A program made the translations under genes and the position numbers. The notes beneath the pieces were generated by a model, which was given only the letters and a program-made list of their open reading frames with translations, searched no databases and had not been told where the DNA came from. A DNA stretch of 64,000 nucleotides from Stackebrandtia endophytica (GTDB lineage: Bacteria > Actinomycetota > Actinomycetes > Mycobacteriales > Micromonosporaceae), in contig NZ_VFOW01000001.1 of assembly GCF_006716355.1 (NCBI RefSeq), positions 434,001 to 498,000 on the forward strand, in the 5' to 3' direction. Positions 30,909 to 39,560 of this stretch are shown in pieces. Numbering within the stretch: the stretch's first letter is position 1; the number at the start of each line of letters is the position of its first letter.

Positions 30909-31550
30909 TCAGTCCGGGCGTACGAAACCGGACTCGTAGGCCCAGATGACGGCTTGGGTACGGTCGCGCACCGCCAGCTTGGCGAGGATCTTCGCCACGT
31001 GCGACTTGACGGTCTCGGAACTGACGTACAGCTGAGCGGCTATCTCGGCATTGGACAGTCCGGTCGTCATCATGCGCAGCACCTCGGATTCACGTTCGGT
31101 CAACGTGACGGCGGTGGCGTCCTCACGCCCACCGTGGTGCCCGGCGGCCAGTTTGCGCACCGCTGCCGGGTACAGCAGCGCGTCACCGGCGGCGACCACG
31201 CTGATCGCGTCGACCAGGTCGGCGGGTCGGGTCCGTTTCAGCAGGAATCCGTCGGCTCCGGCACGCAACGCCCCGTAGACGTAGTCGTCGTTGTCGAAGG
31301 TGGTGACCACGATGATCTTGGGCGGTCGGTCCATCATGCGCAGGATCTGTCGTGTCGCCTCGATACCGTCGACGCGGGGCATCCGCACGTCCATCAGCAC
31401 CACGTCGGGACGCAGTCGGCGAGCCTCCGACACCGCCTCGACCCCGTCGGCGGCCTGCCCGACCACCGTCATGCGGGGGTCGGCGTCGATGATCACGGCC
31501 ATTCCGCTGCGGATGAGTTCTTCGTCGTCGGCCAGAAGCACGGTTGTCAC
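30909..31550 (-). CDS. NarL/LuxR-type response regulator
   Basis: The 213-residue protein starts at GTG 31550, which overlaps the kinase stop as GTGA. The receiver domain has its acidic pocket (LLADDEELIR) and the phosphorylation Asp in VVLMDVRMPRVDG. The switch Thr is in VVTTFDNDDYVYGALRAGADGFLLK, with Lys near the end. The C-terminal LuxR HTH is TLTERESEVLRMMTTGLSNA through SSETVKSHVAKILAKL. It pairs with the sensor kinase encoded immediately upstream. Targets are unknown. Confidence 0.95.
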   Translation of the reverse strand: MTTVLLADDEELIRSGMAVIIDADPRMTVVGQAADGVEAVSEARRLRPDVVLMDVRMPRVDGIEATRQILRMMDRPPKIIVVTTFDNDDYVYGALRAGADGFLLKRTRPADLVDAISVVAAGDALLYPAAVRKLAAGHHGGREDATAVTLTERESEVLRMMTTGLSNAEIAAQLYVSSETVKSHVAKILAKLAVRDRTQAVIWAYESGFVRPD

Positions 31551-32785
31551 GAACCAGACGGTATCGGAAGCTCCGCGGTGACGCGCCAAAGGTGGTCCGA
31601 CTCGCCGACGACCGGACCGGCGGTGAGTCGTCCGCCCAGGATCGTCGCACGCTCGGCCAACCCGGTGCGGCCGTATCCGGTCCGGTCACGGGAATCGCGA
31701 TCGGTGACCGGTCCCGACACGGCGATCGGATTAGTCAGTTCAATATGGAGAGTTCCGTTGCGGGACACCACGAGGTGAGCGGTACCGTCGCCGTACCGCA
31801 ACGCGTTCGTCAGCCCCTCTTGGACGATGCGATACGCCTCACGGGACAGGTGCGCCGGAAGATTCTCGGTGACCGGGTCGATGTCGGCGGTGACGACGAC
31901 GCCACTGTCGGCGAGCAACTCGGGCAGGCCCGACAACGTGGGCGCCGGGCGGGTATCACCGGCGTCACCCTCCTCCCGCAACACCTTCAGCACCTGATCG
32001 AGTTCCTCCAACGCCCGACGCGCCGACTCCGAAATCGACGACAGCGCCCGCGACGCGAAATCCGGATCCGAGGTGAGCACCCTCGCGGCGGCGTCAGCCT
32101 GAATCGTGACCACCGACAGCGAATGCCCCACCGAGTCGTGCAGCTCCCGGGCCAGCTGATTGCGTTCGGCGAGCCGCCGAGAATGGCGCCGCGCGGCATC
32201 GAGCCGTTCGGCGGCGGTGGGTCCCAGCAACCGCTCGGCGACGGTGCGCATCAGTACACCGACCCCGGCGATCAGATAGATGAAGGCGGCCAACGTCAGC
32301 GGCGCCACAATCGGCCCCCACCAGTCCTGCCAGCCGACGCCGCTCAACACGTCCGCAGTCATGCCACGCTCGGGAAGGATCGGCAACAGGCCGATCATGA
32401 CCAAGAACGGCACCAAGGCCAACGTGACCCCGCTCAACAGGCCGCCGACGCCCAGATGAATCGTCAACCACACCGCGTCCCGCCAGCGCCGGTCACGCGA
32501 CCGCCCCGTGCCGGTCTCCGACGGCACCGTCGCGCCCAACAGACTGCGCGCCAACACCTTCGAAGCCGGTGCGACCGGCAACACCAGACCCGTCGCCAGA
32601 ACCAATGGCAGCATCACGGCGAAAGTCCCCAACCCCGCGATGGCGAAGACGCCCCCTCCCGACTCCCCCCAGATGACGATGCGGACGACCTCGCCCAGCA
32701 GCACGAACGGCATGACCAGGGCACCGCCCACGATCACCCACAGCCACCCGCGGTAGGTGGCCGGGTTCACCAACGGCCGCAACAT
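31547..32785 (-). CDS. HisKA_3 sensor histidine kinase
   Basis: This is a 412-residue membrane kinase. About five hydrophobic segments occupy residues ~10-200. The dimerisation/phosphoacceptor helix has His in ARELHDSVGHSLSVV, and the HATPase domain includes REAYRIVQEGLTNALRYG and GYGRTGLAERATILGG. This is the NarX/DesK-like class. The start ATG overlaps the upstream gene's stop by 1 base (TGATG), and GTG one codon earlier is an alternative. It forms a three-gene operon with the membrane protein before it and the regulator after it. Confidence 0.93.
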   Translation of the reverse strand: MLRPLVNPATYRGWLWVIVGGALVMPFVLLGEVVRIVIWGESGGGVFAIAGLGTFAVMLPLVLATGLVLPVAPASKVLARSLLGATVPSETGTGRSRDRRWRDAVWLTIHLGVGGLLSGVTLALVPFLVMIGLLPILPERGMTADVLSGVGWQDWWGPIVAPLTLAAFIYLIAGVGVLMRTVAERLLGPTAAERLDAARRHSRRLAERNQLARELHDSVGHSLSVVTIQADAAARVLTSDPDFASRALSSISESARRALEELDQVLKVLREEGDAGDTRPAPTLSGLPELLADSGVVVTADIDPVTENLPAHLSREAYRIVQEGLTNALRYGDGTAHLVVSRNGTLHIELTNPIAVSGPVTDRDSRDRTGYGRTGLAERATILGGRLTAGPVVGESDHLWRVTAELPIPSGS

Positions 32786-33612
32786 CACGCAGCGATCCTG
32801 GCATACCGGGTGCGGCCACAACACCGACACGGCCGCGCGGTGGCGGCCAGATAGTCCAGGGTGACGATCAGCAGACACACCGCCCACGTGCCGAACGAGA
32901 GGTAGACGAACCAGCCCGCCCACGGCGCCAGCAACGGGTTCTCCGGCGGATCGAACAGCATGATCACGTTGTAGGCGATGCCCAACAACGACACCGGCAG
33001 CAACATCGCCAACCCCACGAACGCAGCGGCGACCAGCGACCAACGGGGAAGCCGCCACCGTCTGATCATGGCCGCGACCAGACCGATACCGACCACCGAC
33101 AGCAACACCGTGTCGAGGTATCCGGGGGTGACCAGGTCGACGTCGGCGAACGCGGCGGTGTCGGCCACACCGAGGTCACCACCGAACGCCCAGTGCAGCT
33201 TCAACGCCGCGTATCCCGCGATCGCCGGGATCGACGCCACGGCCGCGATGCGGGCGGCACGTCGCAGGTCCCGAGGCGTCGCAGGAATCCCGCATCGCTC
33301 ACAGTCACCGCGGCTGCGACGTTGATATCGGAGCGTTCGGTAGCCGAGGAACACCGCCGAGACGAGAACCAGGAGGCGAATAACAATCCCCAGTGGATCG
33401 ACCTTGAACGGGACGGCCTGATCGGTGAACCAACCCAAAACGGTGAGTATCACCCCCAACAGATCCTTGGGAATGCCGTCCTGCCAGAAAGCGGCGAACA
33501 GGCTCGCCGCCGCCGTCGTCGTCCATCCGGCGATCAACCGGACCTCCCGGCGCCCGCCCGCAACCGGCGACTCGTCGTCTCGTCGCCTCGGCGACGTAGT
33601 GGGTTCGCTCAC
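32785..33612 (-). CDS. membrane protein with two cysteine pairs, operon partner of sensor kinase
   Basis: This 275-residue protein has about six hydrophobic helices and a basic N-terminus. A cytosolic-loop motif CERCGIP at about residue 103 and a C-terminal CRCCGRTR motif near residue 264 could together bind a zinc ion. The protein is not recognised as a known family. Its stop overlaps the kinase start by one base, so it is translated with the two-component system and may be its sensory or target partner. Confidence 0.7.
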   Translation of the reverse strand: MSEPTTSPRRRDDESPVAGGRREVRLIAGWTTTAAASLFAAFWQDGIPKDLLGVILTVLGWFTDQAVPFKVDPLGIVIRLLVLVSAVFLGYRTLRYQRRSRGDCERCGIPATPRDLRRAARIAAVASIPAIAGYAALKLHWAFGGDLGVADTAAFADVDLVTPGYLDTVLLSVVGIGLVAAMIRRWRLPRWSLVAAAFVGLAMLLPVSLLGIAYNVIMLFDPPENPLLAPWAGWFVYLSFGTWAVCLLIVTLDYLAATARPCRCCGRTRYARIAA

Positions 33613-33709
33613 CCCACAACGGTGCGGCCATCACCGGACGCTCAGCCTGCCCCACGGGAGTGTCCGCCATCCCCCGACCGGGGGATCATCGAGCACTGTG
33701 GAGGGCCGG

Positions 33710-35065
33710 TCAGGCGTCCGGGTCCTCGGTTTCACCGGGATCGGTGGGAGTCGGCTCACTGGGCGGCGGATCGTCGGTGGGCTCAGTCGGTTCATCGTCG
33801 CCATCCGACGGATCCGGGCTGGACGGTTCCGGCGACGACGGCTCCGGCGACGACGGGGAGGTCTCCGGATCGACCGGTTCCTGCCAGCCGCCATCGTCGT
33901 AGGACTCGGTCGGCGACGTCGGCTGGTTACGTGTCGTCGGGTTGTCCTCGACGGTCGTGGTCGTCGTGTCGTCGGCGGGTTCGGTCACCGCCGGGGTCTC
34001 CCACGGTCGCCACGCCGCAGCGGTGCCGACCAACAGCAGAACGAACACCGCGGCGAGGATCGCCGCCAACTGACGACGCTTGCGACTGCCGGCATCCGAC
34101 CCACCCGACGCGACATCCGCGTCATCGGACACGGCCGTCATCGACTGGGTGTCACCCACCGCGGGTGCGGCGACCCGCACCGTCTGTCCGGTGTCGCTTT
34201 GGGCGTCCAGGGGTTCGGTGGAGTCGCCCTGCGGCAGCCGAGCGGCCACCCTGCGGCACTGCTCGGCGAGCTCGGCTCCGCTGCTCCACCGGTCGCCGGG
34301 CTCCTTCTTCAGGCAACGCATGACGATCGCGACGACCTCGCCGGGGATGTCCTCGGGCAGCGGCGGAGGCTCCTGCTGCAACTGCGCCCGGATGACGGCG
34401 GCGGGCGCGTCACCGGTGAAGGGTTTGACCCCGGCCAGACATTCGTACGCGACGATGCCCAACGAGTAGAGATCCGTGGCGCCCGACAACTCCTCGTCGT
34501 AGAGCTGCTCGGGGGACACGTAGGCGACCGTCCCCATCACCTGACCGGTCGCGGTCAGCCCGGATTCGCCGTGCGCCCGGGCGATACCGAAGTCGACGAC
34601 CTTGATGCTGCCGTCGTCGAGCACCAGGATGTTGCCCGGTTTGACGTCACGGTGAATGATTCCGGCCTGGTGCGCCGCGTCCAAGGCCTTCGCGCACTTG
34701 CCGATCATCGCCATCGTGTCGCCGGGTGGTATCCGGCCCTTCTCCGCGATGACCTTCGACAACGCGACTCCGGGAACGAACTCCATCACCAGGTAGGAGA
34801 TGACGGTTCCGTCCTCCGGGTGATCCTCGCCGTAGTCGTACAGGTCCACCACCCCGGGAGCACGCAACGCGGCGGCCGCCCTGGCCTCGGCGCTGAACCG
34901 TTGGCGGAACTCCGTGGTCGTCGACAACGCCGCGTGCAGAACCTTGACGGCCACCTGTCGATTCAGGCGAGTGTCGGTTCCTCGCCAGACATCGCCCATC
35001 GCGCCACCGTCAACCCGTTCATCGAGGCGGTAACGCTTGCCCAGAATGTCGCCAGCCCGCACCAT
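33710..35065 (-). CDS. PknB-like Ser/Thr protein kinase with extracellular Pro/Ser/Thr-rich tail
   Basis: The 451-residue protein starts at ATG 35065 after GGAAGAG. The kinase domain has the Gly loop VDGGAMGDVW, Lys41 (VAVKVL), IIHRDVKPGN, DFGIARAH and the activation segment GTVAYVSPEQL. A single transmembrane helix lies near 332-351. The ~100-residue external tail is acidic and rich in Pro, Ser and Thr (repeated SSPEPSS), without PASTA domains. It therefore probably does not bind peptidoglycan like PknB. Phosphorylation targets are unknown. Confidence 0.93.
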   Translation of the reverse strand: MVRAGDILGKRYRLDERVDGGAMGDVWRGTDTRLNRQVAVKVLHAALSTTTEFRQRFSAEARAAAALRAPGVVDLYDYGEDHPEDGTVISYLVMEFVPGVALSKVIAEKGRIPPGDTMAMIGKCAKALDAAHQAGIIHRDVKPGNILVLDDGSIKVVDFGIARAHGESGLTATGQVMGTVAYVSPEQLYDEELSGATDLYSLGIVAYECLAGVKPFTGDAPAAVIRAQLQQEPPPLPEDIPGEVVAIVMRCLKKEPGDRWSSGAELAEQCRRVAARLPQGDSTEPLDAQSDTGQTVRVAAPAVGDTQSMTAVSDDADVASGGSDAGSRKRRQLAAILAAVFVLLLVGTAAAWRPWETPAVTEPADDTTTTTVEDNPTTRNQPTSPTESYDDGGWQEPVDPETSPSSPEPSSPEPSSPDPSDGDDEPTEPTDDPPPSEPTPTDPGETEDPDA

Positions 35066-35295
35066 CAGCTCTTCCGTGAATAGACCAGTCGTCAAATATG
35101 CCACGCCGATCTGACCGCACAGTCGGATAAGCACGGCAAATCGGGTATTCCCGAAACGGATGCCACACCATCCGTTCATGGGACACCGGCAACCCTAGGG
35201 CTCGCGCGCCACCGCCACGCGAGGCGGTCCGACGCCTACGAGCCGTCGGGGGATGCCTACTACCGAAGCGCGCGGATGTCGCCTACTCTGATGCC

Positions 35296-35514
35296 ATGCC
35301 CCGTTACGACTACCGGTGCCGCACCTGCGACAGCACCTTCGAAGCATCCCGGCCCATGAGTCAGGCCAACGACCCGGCGACCTGCCCCAACGGCCACGAG
35401 AACTCGGTGAAGTTGCTGACCACGGTCGGATTGGCCGGCGCGGTCAGCTCATCGGCCCCCGCAGGAGAACCCGCCGGTGGCGGTGGCTGCTGCGGTGGCG
35501 GCTGCTGCGGCTGA
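35296..35514 (+). CDS. FmdB-type zinc-ribbon protein with Gly/Cys tail
   Basis: This 72-residue protein matches the FmdB/CxxC_CxxC regulatory family: MPRYDYRCRTCDSTFEASRP, then TCPNGHENSVKLL, giving a Cys/Cys/Cys/His zinc site. The last 15 residues are Gly and Cys only (four Cys in CCGGGCC). Such tails are frequent in actinobacterial FmdB-like proteins and may bind additional metal. FmdB relatives are linked to formamidase regulation, but most are uncharacterised. Confidence 0.85.
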   Translation: MPRYDYRCRTCDSTFEASRPMSQANDPATCPNGHENSVKLLTTVGLAGAVSSSAPAGEPAGGGGCCGGGCCG

Positions 35515-35543
35515 CCCGGCCCACCGCAGGTGGTGCGGTCGGC

Positions 35544-36437
35544 TCACGCGGCGGTACGGACCTGCTCGTCGGTAGCCGCCTCGTCCAGTTCGGCGGGCTG
35601 CTCGGTCTTGGCGTGATCGGGAGCGTTACGGCCCAACACGATCGTGCCGGCGATCAGCAGCGCCGCGCACGCCAACGCGGGCGCGATCAGCATCGGGTCG
35701 GTCGGCAGTGGTTCGCCGAGTAGTCCCGCACCCGCCAACACCGAGGCGACCGGGTCCGCGACCTGCGCCGCGGCGTACGCGATACCGAAATAGCCGACCG
35801 CATACGACTTCTGCAGCAGGATCGTCGCGACGATCAACATCGTGGGGACCACCAGGGTGAACCAGTGGATCAGGTTGCCCAGGTCGGTCTGCATTCCCGC
35901 ACCGACCAGGCGGACGAACGTGGACACCGTGCCCGTGGCGACACCGGCGCCGATGGCGAACACCAGGGCCTTCACCGGACCCGACACCCGTCGGCCGATC
36001 AACTGGCTGGCGACCACGGTCACCAGGACCGCCGCCAGGAACCACAAGGCGAGGCCGTCGCCGAGGACCGGGGTGTCGGCATCGTGGATGGGAATCATGA
36101 GCATCAACCCGGCCAGGCCGACCGAGACCGCCGCCGAACCGAGCAGTTCGGCCTTCCGGGGACGTCGCCCGTGCAGTTTCGCCGCCAACGGGACCGCGTA
36201 CACCAGCGTCGTCATGCTGATGGGCTGAATGATCGTCAACGGCGCCATGCTCAACGCGACCGCGTGCAGGCAGGCTCCGGTGAAACTGATCGCCCCGCCG
36301 ATCCACCAGCGAGGCTGTTTCATCAACTGACGGTTGGCACCCAACCGGACCGCGTCGAGTTGTTGAATCGCCGCCCCCAGCGCGTATCCGAACGCGCCGG
36401 CGAACGCGATGATGACTCCCCACCACTCCTGAGTCAT
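35544..36437 (-). CDS. DMT-superfamily (EamA/DUF-like) membrane transporter
   Basis: This 297-residue protein starting at ATG 36437 has about nine or ten hydrophobic helices. An internal repeat typical of drug/metabolite transporters is visible: GVIIAFAGAFGYALGAAIQQ at the N-terminus and IAYAAAQVADPVASVLAGAG in the second half. The ends are polar. Actinobacterial relatives are annotated as magnesium-transporter-like NIPA/DMT proteins. The substrate cannot be assigned. Confidence 0.8.
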   Translation of the reverse strand: MTQEWWGVIIAFAGAFGYALGAAIQQLDAVRLGANRQLMKQPRWWIGGAISFTGACLHAVALSMAPLTIIQPISMTTLVYAVPLAAKLHGRRPRKAELLGSAAVSVGLAGLMLMIPIHDADTPVLGDGLALWFLAAVLVTVVASQLIGRRVSGPVKALVFAIGAGVATGTVSTFVRLVGAGMQTDLGNLIHWFTLVVPTMLIVATILLQKSYAVGYFGIAYAAAQVADPVASVLAGAGLLGEPLPTDPMLIAPALACAALLIAGTIVLGRNAPDHAKTEQPAELDEAATDEQVRTAA

Positions 36438-36739
36438 CGAGTGACCTCGATCGGGCCCGAATCGGCCATCTGGCTGCCCCACCTCTCCGTCGTGCCCAAC
36501 CACAGGCGACATTGGCGAGTTTCGCACATCGTGTCCAACCGGTTCATCGGTCACCGCCACCGAGTACCCAAGGCCACTGACCTGCCACCCATCGTCAAGG
36601 CGAGCCGACGGCGCACGGTCGATGCGGCCGCGCCTGATAGAAATGAACGCCGCCTCACAGCTCGTTGTCAGCGGTTCCTTCGACGGGAGTTCACAGGCTC
36701 TCGCCCGGGACGACCCCCACCTGTGGAGAGGACCGTTCG
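36438..36739. other. 302-base intergenic region before the first Spo0M gene
   Basis: No convincing gene was seen. The sequence holds the divergent start signals for the DMT transporter and the first Spo0M-like gene (ribosome binding site GGAGAGG at 36725-36731). No hairpin or repeat stands out. Confidence 0.35.
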
Positions 36740-37498
36740 TTGGTACTTCGCAAACTCACCGCCGCCTTCGCCGCCGGAGTCACCGTCGACACGGTGCTGG
36801 ACCGGTCTCGCGCCGTCGGCGGCGACGTCGTTCAGGGCGAGGTCCGACTGACCGGTGGTCGTCAAACCCACCGGGTTCAACGGGTCGTTCTCGACCTGGA
36901 GGCGGTCGTCGAGAACTCCGGATTGAGTGGGCCGCAGGGCTTCTTCAGCTACGAGGTCGGTTCCGGGTTCGAACTGCCGGCAAACGGTCCGGTCACCCTG
37001 CCGTTCCGGTTGAGTCTGCCGTGGGAGACCCCCATCAGTGGTATCGCCGGGGAACCGTTGCCGGGCATTCGATTGGGTGTGGCCACCGAGCTCGCACTGG
37101 AGCACGCCCTCGACAAGGGCGACCTCGATCCGCTGACCGTCGAGCCGCCGCCGGCGCAGACCGCGGCGCTCAAAGCCGTTGACAGTCTGGGTTTCGCGTT
37201 CCACAAGGCGACCATCGTGCCCGGCGCGCTGCCGCAGTCGGCGTTGCCGTTTCGTCAGAAGTTCGAGTACTGGCCGACCGGTGAGTTCGCGCAGGCGTTC
37301 CGGGTGTTGCGGGTCTCGTTCTACTGTGACGACGGCGGTGCCGAGGTCTACCTCGAGGTCGACAAGTACGAAGGTGACACCAGCACCGGTGGCAGGGCGG
37401 GCAGCCACATCCACATGAGCCACGACGAGGGCGACGTGATCGAAGCACTGCGCGCCGAGCTGCGGATGCTCGCCAGTCGACCCGGCATGTTCGGCTGA
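36740..37498 (+). CDS. Spo0M-like arrestin-fold protein, copy 1
   Basis: The TTG start at 36740 is supported by GGAGAGG eight bases upstream and by alignment with the second copy, which also starts M-V-L-R. The 252-residue product has the Spo0M two-sandwich layout: GVTVDTVLDRSRAVGGDVVQ, then the conserved PWETPISG and LALEHALDKGDLDPL. The C-terminal ~50 residues are specific to actinobacteria. In Bacillus Spo0M influences sporulation and cell shape, binding partners through an arrestin-like fold. Here it sits 196 bases before a close paralogue. Confidence 0.88.
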   Translation: MVLRKLTAAFAAGVTVDTVLDRSRAVGGDVVQGEVRLTGGRQTHRVQRVVLDLEAVVENSGLSGPQGFFSYEVGSGFELPANGPVTLPFRLSLPWETPISGIAGEPLPGIRLGVATELALEHALDKGDLDPLTVEPPPAQTAALKAVDSLGFAFHKATIVPGALPQSALPFRQKFEYWPTGEFAQAFRVLRVSFYCDDGGAEVYLEVDKYEGDTSTGGRAGSHIHMSHDEGDVIEALRAELRMLASRPGMFG

Positions 37499-37694
37499 AA
37501 TACCGGACCGGAACGCACGACTGTGGACCGAACCGTCGCCGACGGTGATCACTGTGGAGGCGGATTCAGCCCGAAGAGGAGTTCGCGCCACCGTATTCCA
37601 CGGCGAGAACCCCCGGCCGAGTCGCCACCGGATGCCCATTGCGGGTTAACCTGTTTTGCGAGCTGATCAAATCCCTCCCGAAAGGATCCACCCA

Positions 37695-38462
37695 GTGGTT
37701 CTTCGTATTCTCAAGGCCGTTCTGGGCGTTGGAGTCACCGTCGACACTGTTCTCAGCGAGACGACCATCTCCCCCGGTGGGACGCTGCACGGCGAAGTGA
37801 AGTTCACCGGTGGCGAGGTGGATCAGAAGGTTGAGGGCATCACGTTGGAGTTCACCGCTCTGGTGGAGAACGACGCCAAGGGCGAATCCCACACCTCCAC
37901 CTATCATTTCCACCGCGCTCAGGTTTCCGGTCCGTTCCAGTTGGCTCAGGGCTCCACCCACAGCGTCCAGTTCGAGATCCCCGTGCCGTGGGAGACCCCG
38001 GTCAACTCGTTGGACGGACGGCCGCTGCCGGGTATGACCCTGGGTGTGTCCACTGAGCTGGCATTGGACAAGGCGTTCGACAAGGGCGACCTCGACCCGT
38101 TGACCGTTGAGCCGTTGCCGGTGCAGGCCGCCGCACTGCGCGCCATGGAGACGTTGGGCTTCGTGTTCCAGGTCGCCGACTTGGAGGCGGGCACGATCCC
38201 CGGGTCGCACATGCCGTTCTACCAGGAGATCGAGTACTGGCCGTCAGGCGACTTCCGTGACAGTTTCCAGGAGGTCGAGATGACCTTCGTGTCGGGCAAG
38301 TCCACCACCGACATCGTGTTGCAGGCCGACGATCGGGGCAGCCTGACCAGTCCCAGCCACGACACCTACCAGCGCTTCACCGTCAACAACGACGAACCGG
38401 GCGACCTGGTGGAGCAGTTGCGCGGCCAGTTGCAACAGTTGGCCAGTCGTCGCACCGCCTGA
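37695..38462 (+). CDS. Spo0M-like arrestin-fold protein, copy 2
   Basis: This 255-residue protein from GTG 37695 (GAAAGGA upstream) is clearly homologous to copy 1 along its whole length. Shared blocks include GVTVDTVL, PWETPVNSLDGRPLPG, LDKAFDKGDLDPLTVEPLP and IEYWPSGDF. The copies differ most at the C-terminus, where this one ends LRGQLQQLASR. Tandem placement points to an old gene duplication. Whether both are active is unknown. Confidence 0.88.
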   Translation: MVLRILKAVLGVGVTVDTVLSETTISPGGTLHGEVKFTGGEVDQKVEGITLEFTALVENDAKGESHTSTYHFHRAQVSGPFQLAQGSTHSVQFEIPVPWETPVNSLDGRPLPGMTLGVSTELALDKAFDKGDLDPLTVEPLPVQAAALRAMETLGFVFQVADLEAGTIPGSHMPFYQEIEYWPSGDFRDSFQEVEMTFVSGKSTTDIVLQADDRGSLTSPSHDTYQRFTVNNDEPGDLVEQLRGQLQQLASRRTA

Positions 38463-38598
38463 CGGCCCGGCCGGTAACTTGGTTCGAGGGGTTCGGCGGT
38501 GACACGCCGCCGACCATGTCCAACCGGTTCCGGCCGGCGCACGAACCGCGGTGCCCCGCCGACGCCGGGCCGCCACCCGAACGGGAAGTGAGACGCGA

Positions 38599-39399
38599 TT
38601 GATCGGCGACGACCGACTGGACCTGGACGCACGGGTGGATTCCGGTGTCGCACAATTGATCGCCGATCCGGGTCACCCACAGGGGTGGACCCTGGTGGTC
38701 AACGACGTCGCGCAGTCCTATGTCGATCTCGCCGATCCGACGCGGCTGCCGATGATGTACGCGAGGCTGCTGGCCGCGGTCGCCGATTCGGCGGGCGCGG
38801 CCGCCATGCCCCTGCGGGCCCTGCACCTCGGCGCCGGAGGGTTGACCTTGCCGCGCTACATCGCCGCCACCCGACCGGGCAGTCGTCAAACCGTCGTCGA
38901 GATCGATCGTGGACTGGCCGAGTTCGTCCGATACGGCCTGCCGCTGCCACCGGGCGCAGAGATCTCCATCGAACTAGACGACGCCGCCGACGCGATCCTT
39001 CGTCAACCGCCCGGCGAATACGGGCTGATCGTCTCCGACATCTATCGGGGCGGTCGGATGCCGGCGGCGGTCGCGGGGGTGCCGTTCGCGGAGCGAGCCG
39101 GTGAGTCGTTGGCCCCCGATGGACTGTTCGTCGTCAACGTGCTCGATGCAGTGGGTCTGCTCGGGACCCGGAAAGCGGCGGCGACCCTACGCGTGGTCTT
39201 CCCGCACGTCGCGGTGATCGCGACCCCGCCCATGCTCCGTGGTCGCCGCGACGGCAACGTCCTCGTCATCGGGGCCCGGGTTCCGCTTCGGCCGCAACGC
39301 ATCCTCGCTGCGGCGAATCGACATGACGCCACCGCACGGTCACTGTCCGGTGACGACCTGTCGACCTTCATCGCCGGAACCGCGCCGATCACCGAGTGA
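38599..39399 (+). CDS. spermidine-synthase-like methyltransferase-fold protein
   Basis: This ~266-residue protein has the spermine/spermidine synthase Rossmann fold: ALHLGAGGLTLPRYIAATRP (SAM-site loop), VVEIDRGLAEF and LIVSDIYRGGRMPA. The paired active-site Asp of true spermidine synthase is replaced (SDIYRG), and the N-terminal beta-hairpin domain is short, so polyamine synthesis is doubtful. Many actinobacteria carry such homologues. The TTG at 38599 follows GGAAGTGAG. A GTG at 38551 would add 16 Arg-rich residues. Confidence 0.78.
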   Translation: MIGDDRLDLDARVDSGVAQLIADPGHPQGWTLVVNDVAQSYVDLADPTRLPMMYARLLAAVADSAGAAAMPLRALHLGAGGLTLPRYIAATRPGSRQTVVEIDRGLAEFVRYGLPLPPGAEISIELDDAADAILRQPPGEYGLIVSDIYRGGRMPAAVAGVPFAERAGESLAPDGLFVVNVLDAVGLLGTRKAAATLRVVFPHVAVIATPPMLRGRRDGNVLVIGARVPLRPQRILAAANRHDATARSLSGDDLSTFIAGTAPITE

Positions 39400-39560
39400 G
39401 TGGTTCAACTCACCGCCCGGGCCACTGCCCCAAAATCGACCACCGCGCGCCGTCCAGGTGCGGTTTTCCCGCCGTCCAGCCCATGCCCGCCCTTGAGCGG
39501 CGTTGATACCGTGTGCCGCAAGGCCGCCGAGCATCACGACAACAGCAACGAGGAGCCGCA

